Virus record (IMG/VR): IMGVR_UViG_3300012944_000025
Coordinates: 1 to 64,000 of that record
Length of the DNA stretch: 64,000 nt
Strand: one strand, 5' to 3'
Source of the DNA: a virus
The notes under the pieces were generated by a model, which had not been told where the DNA came from, searched no databases, and saw only the letters and a program-made list of their open reading frames with translations. A program made the translations under genes and the position numbers. Shown here piece after piece: positions 6,448 to 13,367 of this stretch (position 1 is its first letter; every line of letters begins with the position of its first letter).

Positions 6448-6627
6448 TCACGACCGCCATTGGCGAGCCAGCCACAGCGCATCCACGATAGGCCACGCGA
6501 ACGCGAATACGGCGACTTCCTCAGGGTCATGGAAACGTTTACGCACGTGCCGGATGACGCCGATCGCAGCCAGATGAATGAGAGCGATCAAGCAATAGAC
6601 TACGCCGATGGCGGATTCTAGGTTCAT
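6448..6627 (-). CDS. Small two-helix membrane protein
   Basis: 59 residues with hydrophobic segments at about 5-26 (G-V-V-Y-C-L-I-A-L-I) and 40-54 (V-A-V-F-A-F-A-W-P-I), joined by a basic loop R-H-V-R-K-R-F. The topology would suit a phage inner-membrane protein, and a holin-like role is possible but unsupported. The ATG overlaps the upstream TAG/TGA region. Confidence 0.6.
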   Translation of the reverse strand: MNLESAIGVVYCLIALIHLAAIGVIRHVRKRFHDPEEVAVFAFAWPIVDALWLARQWRS

Positions 6628-6956
6628 AGCTTGTGGTAGTTGCACGGGTCTTCCGCATAGCAGCACTCGGTGATGTGATCGTAGGGCGGCCCGAACTTCT
6701 GCATCATCCAGCAGATATCACCGAAGTGGTTGAGGCTTGGTTTGCTCGTCCGGAGAGGAACCTCGAAGACCTCGGCCCGCGTCAGGCAGGTCATGCAGCT
6801 GACCGGCTCGTCAACTTTTGCGGCGTCGTCTTGAAATTCGATGCCGCACCGGGTCCTGCACAGCAGCGTGGACCACAGCGCGAGGTGCACCATGGCTCCG
6901 CTGCTCCGTAGCGTGGTCGGGGCGCTTTCGCCTTGGAGCCGGGGGACCCGCGTCAC
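6624..6956 (-). CDS. HCC family protein with second Cys/His cluster
   Basis: 110 residues: His24 (G-A-M-V-H-L), Cys37 (T-R-C-G-I-E) and Cys54/Cys57 (P-V-S-C-M-T-C-L-T). The C-terminal 50 residues end H-I-T-E-C-C-Y-A-E-D-P-C-N-Y-H, a second potential metal site. GTG start at 6956 overlaps the upstream TGA. Confidence 0.7.
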   Translation of the reverse strand: MTRVPRLQGESAPTTLRSSGAMVHLALWSTLLCRTRCGIEFQDDAAKVDEPVSCMTCLTRAEVFEVPLRTSKPSLNHFGDICWMMQKFGPPYDHITECCYAEDPCNYHKL

Positions 6957-7231
6957 AGGTAGCCCAGCCGCTTAGCGACGCGCTCGATCTCGTCTCTGGC
7001 CTCCTCCGGGGTAGCGCCGCGGTCCAGACAGGCCGTGACGATCTCGATCATCTTTCGCGCCCAATTTCGACCTTCTTGATTGCTGTAGATCAGCCACGAA
7101 ACCATTGTTTCGTGGAACGCCTTCTCGAATCGGTCCTTGACGTCTTTCGACAACAGGTCCGCGATCGCGGTTGAGGCACCGTATGCAATCGCCGCGCCCT
7201 CACCGTATACATCGTGCTTGATTTCGATCAT
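6953..7231 (-). CDS. Hypothetical helical protein, 92 aa
   Basis: No family recognised. Mostly helical, with alternating Ala/Glu/Lys stretches such as A-T-P-E-E-A-R-D-E-I-E-R-V-A. A single Cys gives no metal site. It interrupts the HCC array and is stop/start-coupled on both sides. Confidence 0.65.
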   Translation of the reverse strand: MIEIKHDVYGEGAAIAYGASTAIADLLSKDVKDRFEKAFHETMVSWLIYSNQEGRNWARKMIEIVTACLDRGATPEEARDEIERVAKRLGYL

Positions 7232-7554
7232 TTGATTTTCATCTCCTCGCTCACGAAGTTGATCTTGTTGACCGCGGCAACGTTGGCTACCGACACGCCG
7301 ATGCTCTGGCAGGAGTTGAAGATCACCTTACGCAAAGGACGCACCAGGCACGTCATGCAGTCGCACTCGTCCTCGACGACCACGGCGACGACGCAAGCGT
7401 TGGTCCGCTGGTCTTCTGCTCGCCATGCGAAGTCAGCCACGCACTCCGTGTAGCCGCCTACGTCGTCCGCCCAGACCACGTTGTGCGTCAGCACGTCGCC
7501 CGCCAGGCGCACGCGGCGGTCTTCCGATGTCCCGCCGATACGACTGATGTTCAC
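7228..7554 (-). CDS. HCC family protein, divergent
   Basis: 108 residues: His24 (D-V-L-T-H-N), Cys38 (Y-T-E-C-V) and Cys66/Cys69 in E-C-D-C-M-T-C-L-V, with additional Cys54 and Cys64. Thirty-five residues follow the CxxC. ATG coupled to the upstream gene by ATGA. Confidence 0.72.
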   Translation of the reverse strand: MNISRIGGTSEDRRVRLAGDVLTHNVVWADDVGGYTECVADFAWRAEDQRTNACVVAVVVEDECDCMTCLVRPLRKVIFNSCQSIGVSVANVAAVNKINFVSEEMKIK

Positions 7555-7808
7555 GGGTCAAACTCCAGCGTGTATAGTCCCGGCAGCGTCATGGTAAAAT
7601 TGACGGTGATCCTGTCGGCCGCGCCGCGCATCTCCTGGACCAGGCAGCTCATGCAGTCCACGGGGTCGGTGGATTCCGTGCCCCCGATGATGCGATAGAC
7701 CGCGGGCCACGGGACGACTTCGGTGCTGTACAAGATGCCGCACGTGGTGATGCCACCGATAGTGTCCGCGTGCGTGATCATGCCGGTGCTCTCGATGCGC
7801 ACGCTCAT
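7551..7808 (-). CDS. HCC family mini-protein
   Basis: 85 residues: His13 (G-M-I-T-H-A), Cys23 (I-T-T-C-G-I) and Cys52/Cys55 (P-V-D-C-M-S-C-L-V). It starts with a short strand-like V-R-I-E-S-T-G segment shared with the 5296-5550 protein (I-S-S-T-G-I-T-H-A). The tail after CxxC is 30 residues. Confidence 0.75.
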   Translation of the reverse strand: MSVRIESTGMITHADTIGGITTCGILYSTEVVPWPAVYRIIGGTESTDPVDCMSCLVQEMRGAADRITVNFTMTLPGLYTLEFDP

Positions 7809-8029
7809 CGCGGCCTCGACACCGAGACCAAGCAGGTCATGCACGTGGCGACGTCGTCGGTGTCCTCAGGGAGCGACATGACCGCGGGGCTCCACCACAA
7901 GGTGAGGTGCTTCCATCGCGCGGTGATGCCGCACTCGGTGATCAGTTCGCTAGGGCGGGTGGTGATTCCCCACGCCACGATGTGCACGATGCCGCGGCAG
8001 TCGACTGTGAGTTCCATCGGCTGCGTCAC
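7805..8029 (-). CDS. HCC family mini-protein
   Basis: 74 residues from a GTG (GTGA overlap): His16 (R-G-I-V-H-I), Cys33 (I-T-E-C-G-I) and Cys63/Cys66 (V-A-T-C-M-T-C-L-V). The usual Asp before the first Cys of CxxC is Thr here, as in the 9718 and 9912 members. Confidence 0.73.
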   Translation of the reverse strand: MTQPMELTVDCRGIVHIVAWGITTRPSELITECGITARWKHLTLWWSPAVMSLPEDTDDVATCMTCLVSVSRPR

Positions 8030-8412
8030 CGCCGACCTTGCATGGCCTTGCCCATCGCTACATGGAACGCCTTGGCCGCTGGCCATTCGAGCAGCGCACC
8101 CTCGTTGACCTTGCCAATGTTCCGTTCGCGATCTGGACTCTCGTCCTTGAGGGATATCCACAAGCCTCGCGCACGTCCGTCGGACATCAAGCGAACGTGC
8201 ATGTCGTATATCGTAACCGCGCATGTTTTGTCGAGGATGATCGATGGGTTCGGCACGTTAACGCCTGTGGCCTCGAGCATCCGTCGGCGAAGATCGTCGT
8301 CCAGTTTTTCCTGCAACCAGCGGTCGAGAAGGACGTCGGGCTCGACGTTCTCGCGTTCGGCGACCCTGGCTAGGCTCGCCAAAGTTCGTGACGTGATGTC
8401 AATCAGCGGCAT
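8026..8412 (-). CDS. Hypothetical protein, 128 aa, helical N terminus
   Basis: No family recognised. The first 50 residues (L-A-S-L-A-R-V-A-E-R-E-N-V, then D-V-L-L-D-R-W-L) resemble a short strand plus two helices, compatible with a ribbon-helix-helix-like fold (guess). The C-terminal half is mixed. Stop is coupled to the HCC gene downstream. Confidence 0.6.
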   Translation of the reverse strand: MPLIDITSRTLASLARVAERENVEPDVLLDRWLQEKLDDDLRRRMLEATGVNVPNPSIILDKTCAVTIYDMHVRLMSDGRARGLWISLKDESPDRERNIGKVNEGALLEWPAAKAFHVAMGKAMQGRR

Positions 8413-8635
8413 GGCGGACCTCCCAAACGATGCAGGTCATGCAGGTCAAATCTTTCTTGGTCCACGTCACGTTGGCCAGGGGCCATGTTCCCGAAGCGTG
8501 GCTCCAGCGGGCTTCAAATCCGCATCGTGCAGCGCACAGATTCATTGAGTTTGCATAGCTGAACACGTGATGCACGACGTCTTGAGCGTCGACCGCATTG
8601 TTCCAGCTGTTGGGCTTGAGCACGGTGATGGCCAT
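8399..8635 (-). CDS. HCC family mini-protein
   Basis: 78 residues: His22/His23 (D-V-V-H-H-V), Cys38 (A-A-R-C-G-F) with an extra Cys34, and Cys65/Cys68 (L-T-C-M-T-C-I-V). It starts four bases downstream of the neighbouring stop rather than overlapping it, and its own stop lies 13 bp inside the next gene. Confidence 0.72.
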   Translation of the reverse strand: MAITVLKPNSWNNAVDAQDVVHHVFSYANSMNLCAARCGFEARWSHASGTWPLANVTWTKKDLTCMTCIVWEVRHAAD

Positions 8636-8639
8636 CGAG

Positions 8640-9083
8640 CTACGCGGCGGCACGGCGGGCCTCCGCCACGAGGCACGACATGCAGTCGACGGGATTGTTG
8701 CGGTCCCCTTCGATGTCCTCAACTATGACCTCGCACAAGGTGAGCCAGCCGTCGAGGTAATTCCAGTCCTGGGGCTTCCCGTCGGCGTCGACGAAGGCCT
8801 CGTCGTCGAGCAGATGCCCGACCCCGTCGGGGCCTCGCCAGCAGCGGACGTTCCGCCGCACGGTGAGCGCGATGCACGTCATGCAGTCCATCGGCTCGTC
8901 GAGGTCCGGGACGCCGTGCTCGAGGTTGGCGCCGCAGGTCGTCGCCCATTCGGACGGAGTTGCTTCGCAACCACCACCCGAATAGGTGTCGTCGTCGAAT
9001 CGGTGGCCGACGCCGTCCGGCGTGCGCCAGCACAGGACGTCGTGTCCGCCTTGGGGGTCATCGTCGTTGCGGGAGTCGTCCAC
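8640..9083 (-). CDS. Two-domain HCC family protein
   Basis: 147 residues holding two full copies of the domain: His27, Cys50, Cys67/Cys70 and His90, Cys117, Cys134/Cys137. Both copies share C-W-R-x-P-D-G-V-G-H, so the protein arose by internal tandem duplication or by fusion of two adjacent genes after loss of a stop. GTG start at 9083 preceded by an AGGAAAG ribosome site. Very acidic overall. Confidence 0.75.
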   Translation of the reverse strand: MDDSRNDDDPQGGHDVLCWRTPDGVGHRFDDDTYSGGGCEATPSEWATTCGANLEHGVPDLDEPMDCMTCIALTVRRNVRCWRGPDGVGHLLDDEAFVDADGKPQDWNYLDGWLTLCEVIVEDIEGDRNNPVDCMSCLVAEARRAAA

Positions 9084-9651
9084 GGCTTTTTCTTTCCTGC
9101 GCGCGTTGCGCCTTGGTGATCGCAGCTCGGCAGTCTGGGCAGTTCGGCGGCTTTTTGACGACCTCGATCCCCATCATGAATCCCGCGCCGCATGGCGCAT
9201 GGCGTTCGAACCTCAGCATGTCGGGTCGTAGCGCATGTCGGATGCCGTCCGGGCCCTGCAGGCTTATGGTCTGGGGCATGGAGTCCGGCTTGCCGCCGCA
9301 GGGTACGCAGTTCGGTGGGTTCCCGCTGCCGTACGCCGTACGAAGGCTCGCGCCGCACACCGCTCGCCAGGGGTTGTTTTGGCTGAGCACGTGACGGTCT
9401 CCGCCCTTGGTCCACCAGCTTGGCGTGGCACGGTTTGGAGTCTTTCGGGGCATCAGGCGCGTCCGCCTGGCTACGCGGATGATGCAGGTCATGCAGTCGA
9501 CCGCATCGAACCGCGCGCGGGTTGCCACGGTCAGCGAGGCGCCGCAGGTCGCCGTTCGTGTGGTCGGATGGTAGGAGTTCACCCGACGCGTGCAGATGTG
9601 ATGCGTGACCCCGAAGGGATCGCGCCAGCCGTTCTCGCGAGGCTTACGCAT
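9058..9651 (-). CDS. Three-domain HCC family protein
   Basis: About 197 residues with three copies: His17, Cys36, Cys53/Cys56; His87, Cys99, Cys115/Cys118; His139, Cys154, Cys171/Cys174. C-G-A follows the single Cys in all three. The second and third CxxC have become C-V-P-C and C-P-D-C, nearer to ordinary zinc ribbons. The ATG at 9651 is inside a short leader ORF; an in-frame TTG at 9675 is an alternative start. Confidence 0.72.
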   Translation of the reverse strand: MRKPRENGWRDPFGVTHHICTRRVNSYHPTTRTATCGASLTVATRARFDAVDCMTCIIRVARRTRLMPRKTPNRATPSWWTKGGDRHVLSQNNPWRAVCGASLRTAYGSGNPPNCVPCGGKPDSMPQTISLQGPDGIRHALRPDMLRFERHAPCGAGFMMGIEVVKKPPNCPDCRAAITKAQRAQERKSRGRLPQRR

Positions 9652-9691
9652 CCCGACGAATTTCTCCGCAACCAAGTTTGGTTAACTTCAT
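9644..9691 (-). CDS. Possible 15-codon leader peptide
   Basis: ATG at 9691 follows AAGGAAG at good spacing and encodes M-K-L-T-K-L-G-C-G-E-I-R-R-D-A. Its TAA overlaps the first codons of the three-domain HCC gene (ATG at 9651). The arrangement would make translation of the large gene depend on the leader. It lies just downstream of the palindromic element at 9705-9719. Confidence 0.4.
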   Translation of the reverse strand: MKLTKLGCGEIRRDA

Positions 9692-9704
9692 CGAAGCTTC
9701 CTTA

Positions 9705-9719
9705 GTTTACCGCGTAATC
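9705..9719 (-). promoter_or_regulatory. Palindromic element GATTAC-N3-GTAAAC
   Basis: On the minus strand this reads GATTACGCGGTAAAC, a 15-bp inverted repeat with one mismatch. It sits 13 bp before the leader ORF in one of the few non-coding gaps of the array. It is a likely promoter or operator for the genes from 9651 leftwards. Confidence 0.4.
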
Positions 9720-9915
9720 ATTCGCGGGCCGCGGTCACGACGCATGTCATGCACGTCGCGGGGAGCCTGCGCAGCCGATGGTAAGTCAGGTAGAGCGCTA
9801 TCCCGCACCAGGTTGTTCCCGAGCGCGTCACCTTGTCGGCCCAGCGCTCGTACTCGCGGAGCCCGTGGGTCATTCCGCCGTGGTCGACCCAGACGAGGTC
9901 CTTGCGGCCCTTCAC
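9718..9915 (-). CDS. HCC family mini-protein
   Basis: 65 residues from GTG (GTGA): His17 (G-G-M-T-H-G), Cys37 (T-T-W-C-G-I) and Cys55/Cys58 (P-A-T-C-M-T-C-V-V). It is the last gene before the 66-bp break that separates two transcription segments of the array. Confidence 0.73.
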   Translation of the reverse strand: MKGRKDLVWVDHGGMTHGLREYERWADKVTRSGTTWCGIALYLTYHRLRRLPATCMTCVVTAARE

Positions 9916-10124
9916 GGCTTCCTCAGCATCAGGCACGCCATGCAGGTGACGTCCGTCCCCTCGGGGAGGTACTCGTAGTCGCCGGGCGCGAAGGCCTCTC
10001 CTAGTTTCGCACACGTCAGGGCTACCCACCCGTTGTCGAACCGAACCCAGCCGTGCGCGATCTTGGGGTCGAATCGACGATTCCTGACGACCACGGGCCT
10101 GTCGTCCCTGACCGCGGGCGTCAT
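9912..10124 (-). CDS. HCC family mini-protein
   Basis: 70 residues: His24 (P-K-I-A-H-G-W), Cys38 (A-L-T-C-A) and Cys61/Cys64 (V-T-C-M-A-C-L-M). The Gly before the His motif is lost and Cys38 lacks the following Gly, making it one of the more divergent members with all four ligands intact. Confidence 0.72.
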   Translation of the reverse strand: MTPAVRDDRPVVVRNRRFDPKIAHGWVRFDNGWVALTCAKLGEAFAPGDYEYLPEGTDVTCMACLMLRKP

Positions 10125-10333
10125 CGGGCCACGCGAACCAGGCAGGTCATGCAGTCGGGGTCGACCGTGTCCGAGATGGTCGACCCGTGCACGGCGTACT
10201 CGTGGCCGCACGCGGACTTGATGACGAAGACCCTTGGGCGCGCGTCCCTGACGTGCGACTCGATCAGGAAGGCGTCCTCTTGCGCGGCAAGGTGCCGCAC
10301 GCCGTTGCTGCCAGGAAACGTCGGCAGGGTCAT
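10121..10333 (-). CDS. HCC family mini-protein
   Basis: 70 residues: His14 (N-G-V-R-H-L), Cys42 (K-S-A-C-G-H) and Cys61/Cys64 (P-D-C-M-T-C-L-V-R-V-A-R). The H-to-C spacing of 28 is among the longest of the single-domain members. ATG overlaps the upstream stop. Confidence 0.73.
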   Translation of the reverse strand: MTLPTFPGSNGVRHLAAQEDAFLIESHVRDARPRVFVIKSACGHEYAVHGSTISDTVDPDCMTCLVRVAR

Positions 10334-10539
10334 CGGTCCTTGACTAGGCACACCATGCAGCTCACGTCCCCGCGCTTCCGTAGGCTGATCTTGGGTATCA
10401 CGTTGTACCGCAGGTCGCAGGCGGTCAGGATGTCGGCGCCGCCGACGTTCCGGTTCTCGGCGCCATGCTTCACGCGATGCATGACGTTGCGGCCGTCCTT
10501 GAACCTCAGGCCTTGAAATGTCTCCTTGCCGGTGATCAC
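10330..10539 (-). CDS. HCC family mini-protein
   Basis: 69 residues from GTG: His21 (N-V-M-H-R-V), Cys41 (L-T-A-C-D-L) and Cys61/Cys64 (V-S-C-M-V-C-L-V). Basic protein. Immediately precedes a run of five genes without the motif, apart from 11480. Confidence 0.73.
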   Translation of the reverse strand: MITGKETFQGLRFKDGRNVMHRVKHGAENRNVGGADILTACDLRYNVIPKISLRKRGDVSCMVCLVKDR

Positions 10540-10694
10540 AGCATCCTCGCGGCCTCGAGGTGCTGAATTGCCATCTCCACCTGTTTCATGCGGCGCAGTT
10601 CCTTACCTCGAAGCGGCTTGGTCTTGAGGCCCCGGTACAGCCGGTCGACCATCGCGTACGCGACGTCGAGGCGCTCCTTGTCGATGTCCTTCAC
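10536..10694 (-). CDS. Hypothetical 52-aa helical protein
   Basis: Begins at GTG 10694 overlapping the upstream TGA. Highly basic, predicted all-helical (A-Y-A-M-V-D-R-L-Y-R-G-L, M-K-Q-V-E-M-A-I-Q-H-L-E). No Cys and no HCC motif. Function unknown. Confidence 0.55.
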   Translation of the reverse strand: MKDIDKERLDVAYAMVDRLYRGLKTKPLRGKELRRMKQVEMAIQHLEAARML

Positions 10695-10957
10695 GGATTG
10701 TTTCCCTTTCGCGCCGCGTCCTCGGCGGCTTCTCGCTCCTTGCGTCTCCACACACTCTCCAACTCCCGTGTCGAAAGCGGCACCAGGATCAGTGAGCATG
10801 GCTGCGGCAAGGTCTGCGTCGCGGTGCCCTCCTCGTTGGCTGGCACCGCGATGTACGAGTGATGCGTGTCGTTCGTCGACACACGGTAGACAGCGATCCA
10901 ACGCGCGCCGTGGGCCTCGACCATGATGGGCATGCCGAAGCGTTCCATGTCGAACAT
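10691..10957 (-). CDS. Hypothetical protein, 88 aa
   Basis: Beta-rich first 60 residues followed by a basic helical tail (W-R-R-K-E-R-E-A-A-E-D-A). A T-H-H-S in the middle is not in the HCC context. No family recognised. Coupled to both neighbours. Confidence 0.6.
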   Translation of the reverse strand: MFDMERFGMPIMVEAHGARWIAVYRVSTNDTHHSYIAVPANEEGTATQTLPQPCSLILVPLSTRELESVWRRKEREAAEDAARKGNNP

Positions 10958-11166
10958 TACAGGGTTTTCTCCAATTCCTTGATGAGCAGCCGCAGCTCGT
11001 CCACGACGTCAGGCGCGTCGGCGTCGCATCCCTCGTAGACCAGCGCCTGGATCTTGTCCATGAACCGCCGGCCGCGCTCGATGGCCTTGCGCCGCGTGCG
11101 GTAGGTCGCGGTGGTCTTCTTGAGCCATGGACCCTCGGATGCGATGACTTCGCGCTGAAGCTTCAT
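10957..11166 (-). CDS. Hypothetical helical protein, 69 aa
   Basis: Basic N-terminal half (T-Y-R-T-R-R-K-A-I-E-R-G-R) and acidic C-terminal half (D-A-D-A-P-D-V-V-D-E-L). Likely two helices. No recognised family. Stop shares a base with the next ATG. Confidence 0.6.
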   Translation of the reverse strand: MKLQREVIASEGPWLKKTTATYRTRRKAIERGRRFMDKIQALVYEGCDADAPDVVDELRLLIKELEKTL

Positions 11167-11477
11167 GTAATGAACCACAGCACGCCCTCGGCGACCAAGC
11201 CCACGGTCTCCGGCGACGCCGCGCGGCGGACGTGGGTGCGCAGCAGGTTGGGATCCGTCGGGTGGTCGACGTACTCGCAGATGAGCCACCCACCGAACTC
11301 GAAGTCGAGCCGCTTCCACATCTTGTTGGGGAACGCTCCGGTCGGGTTGGACGTCGAGTACTCGAGCAGCCATGCCAGCCGCTCGTTCTCAATGACCGTG
11401 ACCGCGCCGAGCGTGGGCAGCTCGATCTTCTTGTAGACGAAGGTCCCATCGGGGCTTCTTGCGTATCGTTGTTCCAT
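11163..11477 (-). CDS. Hypothetical protein, 104 aa
   Basis: Mixed alpha/beta. The ATG at 11477 is preferred because AAGGAG stands 8 bp upstream; the ATG at 11483 is too close to it. Contains F-G-G-W-L-I-C-E-Y-V and ends in hydrophobic V-L-W-F-I-T. No family recognised. Confidence 0.6.
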   Translation of the reverse strand: MEQRYARSPDGTFVYKKIELPTLGAVTVIENERLAWLLEYSTSNPTGAFPNKMWKRLDFEFGGWLICEYVDHPTDPNLLRTHVRRAASPETVGLVAEGVLWFIT

Positions 11478-11479
11478 TG

Positions 11480-11662
11480 TCATTTCTCCTTGACCAGGCA
11501 GGTCATGCAGTCGGTCGGCTCCGACGACGTCTTCGCGCCGATGGGTCCGTACAAGCCGCACCAGGTCACCGCATTCCATCGGCGGCTGCAGGTCCCTGGT
11601 TGCAAGTAACCCTCCCGAGCAACCATCGCGTGCGTCACGCCGTTGCCGTCGGTCCACGTCAT
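11480..11662 (-). CDS. HCC family mini-protein, compact
   Basis: 60 residues: His11 (N-G-V-T-H-A), Cys35 (V-T-W-C-G-L) and Cys52/Cys55 (P-T-D-C-M-T-C-L-V), ending three residues later. The ATG overlaps the upstream TGA. With the 57-residue member at 4098 it defines the minimal domain length. Confidence 0.75.
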   Translation of the reverse strand: MTWTDGNGVTHAMVAREGYLQPGTCSRRWNAVTWCGLYGPIGAKTSSEPTDCMTCLVKEK

Positions 11663-12012
11663 CGCACGAGCTTCTGCTTGTACAGCCACTCCGATCCGAG
11701 CGCGTTGCGCAGTTGGCGAAGCTCGGGCCTGCAGTCTCCCCGGTCCCACTCCTTCTTGAGCCACATGCGCCAGTGGCAGCCGTGCCGCGAGCGCCAGTCG
11801 CGCAGGGCGGTCAGCTGATCGACCGAGATGATGAACGCGTAGGGTGTATTTTCAAATACGTCATCGCCCCACAGACCCATTGCCCACAGGCGCGCATCCT
11901 TCCACGTCGCGAACCTCTTCGCGGCCTCGACCGAGTTCGTGGTCTCGGGCGCACGCTGGCCCACGGGCTCATCGAGCACCAGATGCTCGCGCCACGCGAT
12001 CACCCAGCGCAT
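11659..12012 (-). CDS. Hypothetical protein, 117 aa
   Basis: Rich in Trp (nine) and Arg, with a W-K-D-A-R-L-W-A-M-G-L-W-G-D segment and a C-terminal R-L/W-rich helix pair. No family recognised. It overlaps the upstream HCC gene by 13 bp. Confidence 0.6.
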   Translation of the reverse strand: MRWVIAWREHLVLDEPVGQRAPETTNSVEAAKRFATWKDARLWAMGLWGDDVFENTPYAFIISVDQLTALRDWRSRHGCHWRMWLKKEWDRGDCRPELRQLRNALGSEWLYKQKLVR

Positions 12013-12230
12013 AACCTATTCAACCCGACGAGACATCCCATGCAATCGACCTTAGAAAGCCTTCGCTTGCTGGTGTTCCGCCACGGCACGTCCGTCTCCG
12101 CGTGGCACAGCGTAATAACGTGCCCGATCACCGGGCAGTTGGGTGTCGCTCGACACTCTTCACAGAACGCGCGCACCGCGTGCGTGATCCCGTGGAACTT
12201 CAATAGCCGGATTTCGCCTATAATGTTCAT
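12000..12230 (-). CDS. HCC family mini-protein, PW-subfamily
   Basis: 76 residues: His17 (H-G-I-T-H-A), Cys42 (I-T-L-C-H) and Cys63/Cys66 (V-D-C-M-G-C-L-V). Between Cys42 and the CxxC it carries D-V-P-W-R-N-T-S-K-R, shared with the two genes that follow and with the 14103 gene. This marks a subfamily that expanded by duplication here. Confidence 0.75.
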   Translation of the reverse strand: MNIIGEIRLLKFHGITHAVRAFCEECRATPNCPVIGHVITLCHAETDVPWRNTSKRRLSKVDCMGCLVGLNRLCAG

Positions 12231-12487
12231 AATTTGCTCAGGCGAACCTGGCACCCCATGCAGTTGACCTGGGTCTCCCGGAATCGTTTCGTGTGCTGCC
12301 ATGGCAGATTCGTCCTCCATCGACACAGGGTCTCGGTGATCCTGATCGGGTTGTTCACGTCCATGAAGTCAGGCACTGTTCGCCAGACGGCGTGCGTGAC
12401 CCCGCCGTGCTTCATCAGGCGCATGATGGCGACGCCTCTCTCGAGCACGAGCGGAGAGCCGTTCACGTAGGTTATGGACGTGACCAC
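12227..12487 (-). CDS. HCC family mini-protein, PW-subfamily
   Basis: 86 residues from GTG: His32 (G-G-V-T-H-A), Cys55 (T-E-T-L-C-R) and Cys76/Cys79 (V-N-C-M-G-C-Q-V). The subfamily signature reads N-L-P-W-Q-H-T-K-R. The N-terminal 28 residues contain S-P-L-V-L-E-R-G-V-A-I, alignable with the 12491 gene product. Confidence 0.73.
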   Translation of the reverse strand: MVTSITYVNGSPLVLERGVAIMRLMKHGGVTHAVWRTVPDFMDVNNPIRITETLCRWRTNLPWQHTKRFRETQVNCMGCQVRLSKL

Positions 12488-12490
12488 GGC

Positions 12491-12772
12491 CTACAACCGT
12501 CCCATCGCGACGAGGCAGCCTATGCAGTCGATCCTTGAGGGTTTGAATCGACTCGTACGGGACCACGGGACGTCGGACTCCCCTCGGCATGCCGTCACCG
12601 TCTTGGCTGCCGCCTCGGGCACCGGCGGACAGCACGCGACTACGTGAGTGACGCCGTGGTCCTTCAGCAGGCGAAGGGGAATCCGCTGGCCGCGGAGGAT
12701 GACCGCGTCGCCCGCGAGGTATCGGTTCTTGGCTAATCCGTGAGACTGGCTGCGCGGTGGCAGCGGTCTCAT
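12491..12772 (-). CDS. HCC family protein, PW-subfamily
   Basis: 93 residues: His43 (H-G-V-T-H-V), Cys62 (V-T-A-C-R) and Cys83/Cys86 in I-D-C-I-G-C-L-V, the only member with Ile instead of Met between the cysteines. Signature D-V-P-W-S-R-T-S-R is present. Extra Cys-Cys at 47-48. The longest of the three-gene PW cluster. Confidence 0.74.
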   Translation of the reverse strand: MRPLPPRSQSHGLAKNRYLAGDAVILRGQRIPLRLLKDHGVTHVVACCPPVPEAAAKTVTACRGESDVPWSRTSRFKPSRIDCIGCLVAMGRL

Positions 12773-13107
12773 GCCCACGGCGAGACCACAACGGGCGACG
12801 GGGTGGGCTGCCGTGGATCGCCGATCGACACCTCGACCCAGACCTCGCGCAGGTAGAGGCGCTCCCTCGCCGGCGCGCCGGGTTTCGCATCGTCGTACTC
12901 GACGCGCTTCTCGAACACCCAGCCGGCCTGCTCTCGGCCTCCGCCGGGCTTGTCGCGCCACATCGAGCGCACGCGGCCGAACTCCTTGGTCATGCTCTTG
13001 AGCAAGGGTCGAAGCTCGTTGTCGGCGAACTTGGTCTCGAACCAGCCGACCTCGCTGTAGCGGATCCCCTTGGTCATGTTGACGTAGTTCTCTTTGATCC
13101 AGAGCAT
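12769..13107 (-). CDS. Hypothetical protein, 112 aa
   Basis: Starts L-W-I-K-E-N-Y-V-N-M and has a central R-S-M-W-R-D-K-P-G-G-G-R segment and a beta-rich end (L-Y-L-R-E-V-W-V-E-V). No family recognised. Its start shares one base with the upstream stop. Confidence 0.6.
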   Translation of the reverse strand: MLWIKENYVNMTKGIRYSEVGWFETKFADNELRPLLKSMTKEFGRVRSMWRDKPGGGREQAGWVFEKRVEYDDAKPGAPARERLYLREVWVEVSIGDPRQPTPSPVVVSPWA

Positions 13108-13367
13108 CAGGTCTCCTCCTTCCAGTCTCGCATCGCAACGAGACGCGCCATGCAGTCGATGTCGACGTCCCCTGCGTGCTCCCGTTCGTGCAGCATGTGC
13201 GGCCCGTCGGGTCGGTTGGTCACGCGATGCCAGAAACGCAGCGACGAGCTGGAGTCTTCGTAGGTCAGCTGGTATTGCCTGAACTCAATGCCGCACGCGG
13301 TTCTCGCAACAGAGAATTCGACGTGTGAGAAGGCGTGGACGATGCCCTCGCCCACCAGCCGCCTCAC
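13107..13367 (-). CDS. HCC family protein with one lost cysteine
   Basis: 86 residues from GTG: His11 (E-G-I-V-H-A) and Cys25 (R-T-A-C-G-I) are normal, but the CxxC is I-D-C-M-A-R-L-V (Cys72, Arg75 in place of Cys). Either the site uses another ligand (His in H-M-L-H-E-R-E-H nearby) or this copy is decaying. A single TGC to CGC change explains it. Confidence 0.72.
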   Translation of the reverse strand: MRRLVGEGIVHAFSHVEFSVARTACGIEFRQYQLTYEDSSSSLRFWHRVTNRPDGPHMLHEREHAGDVDIDCMARLVAMRDWKEET

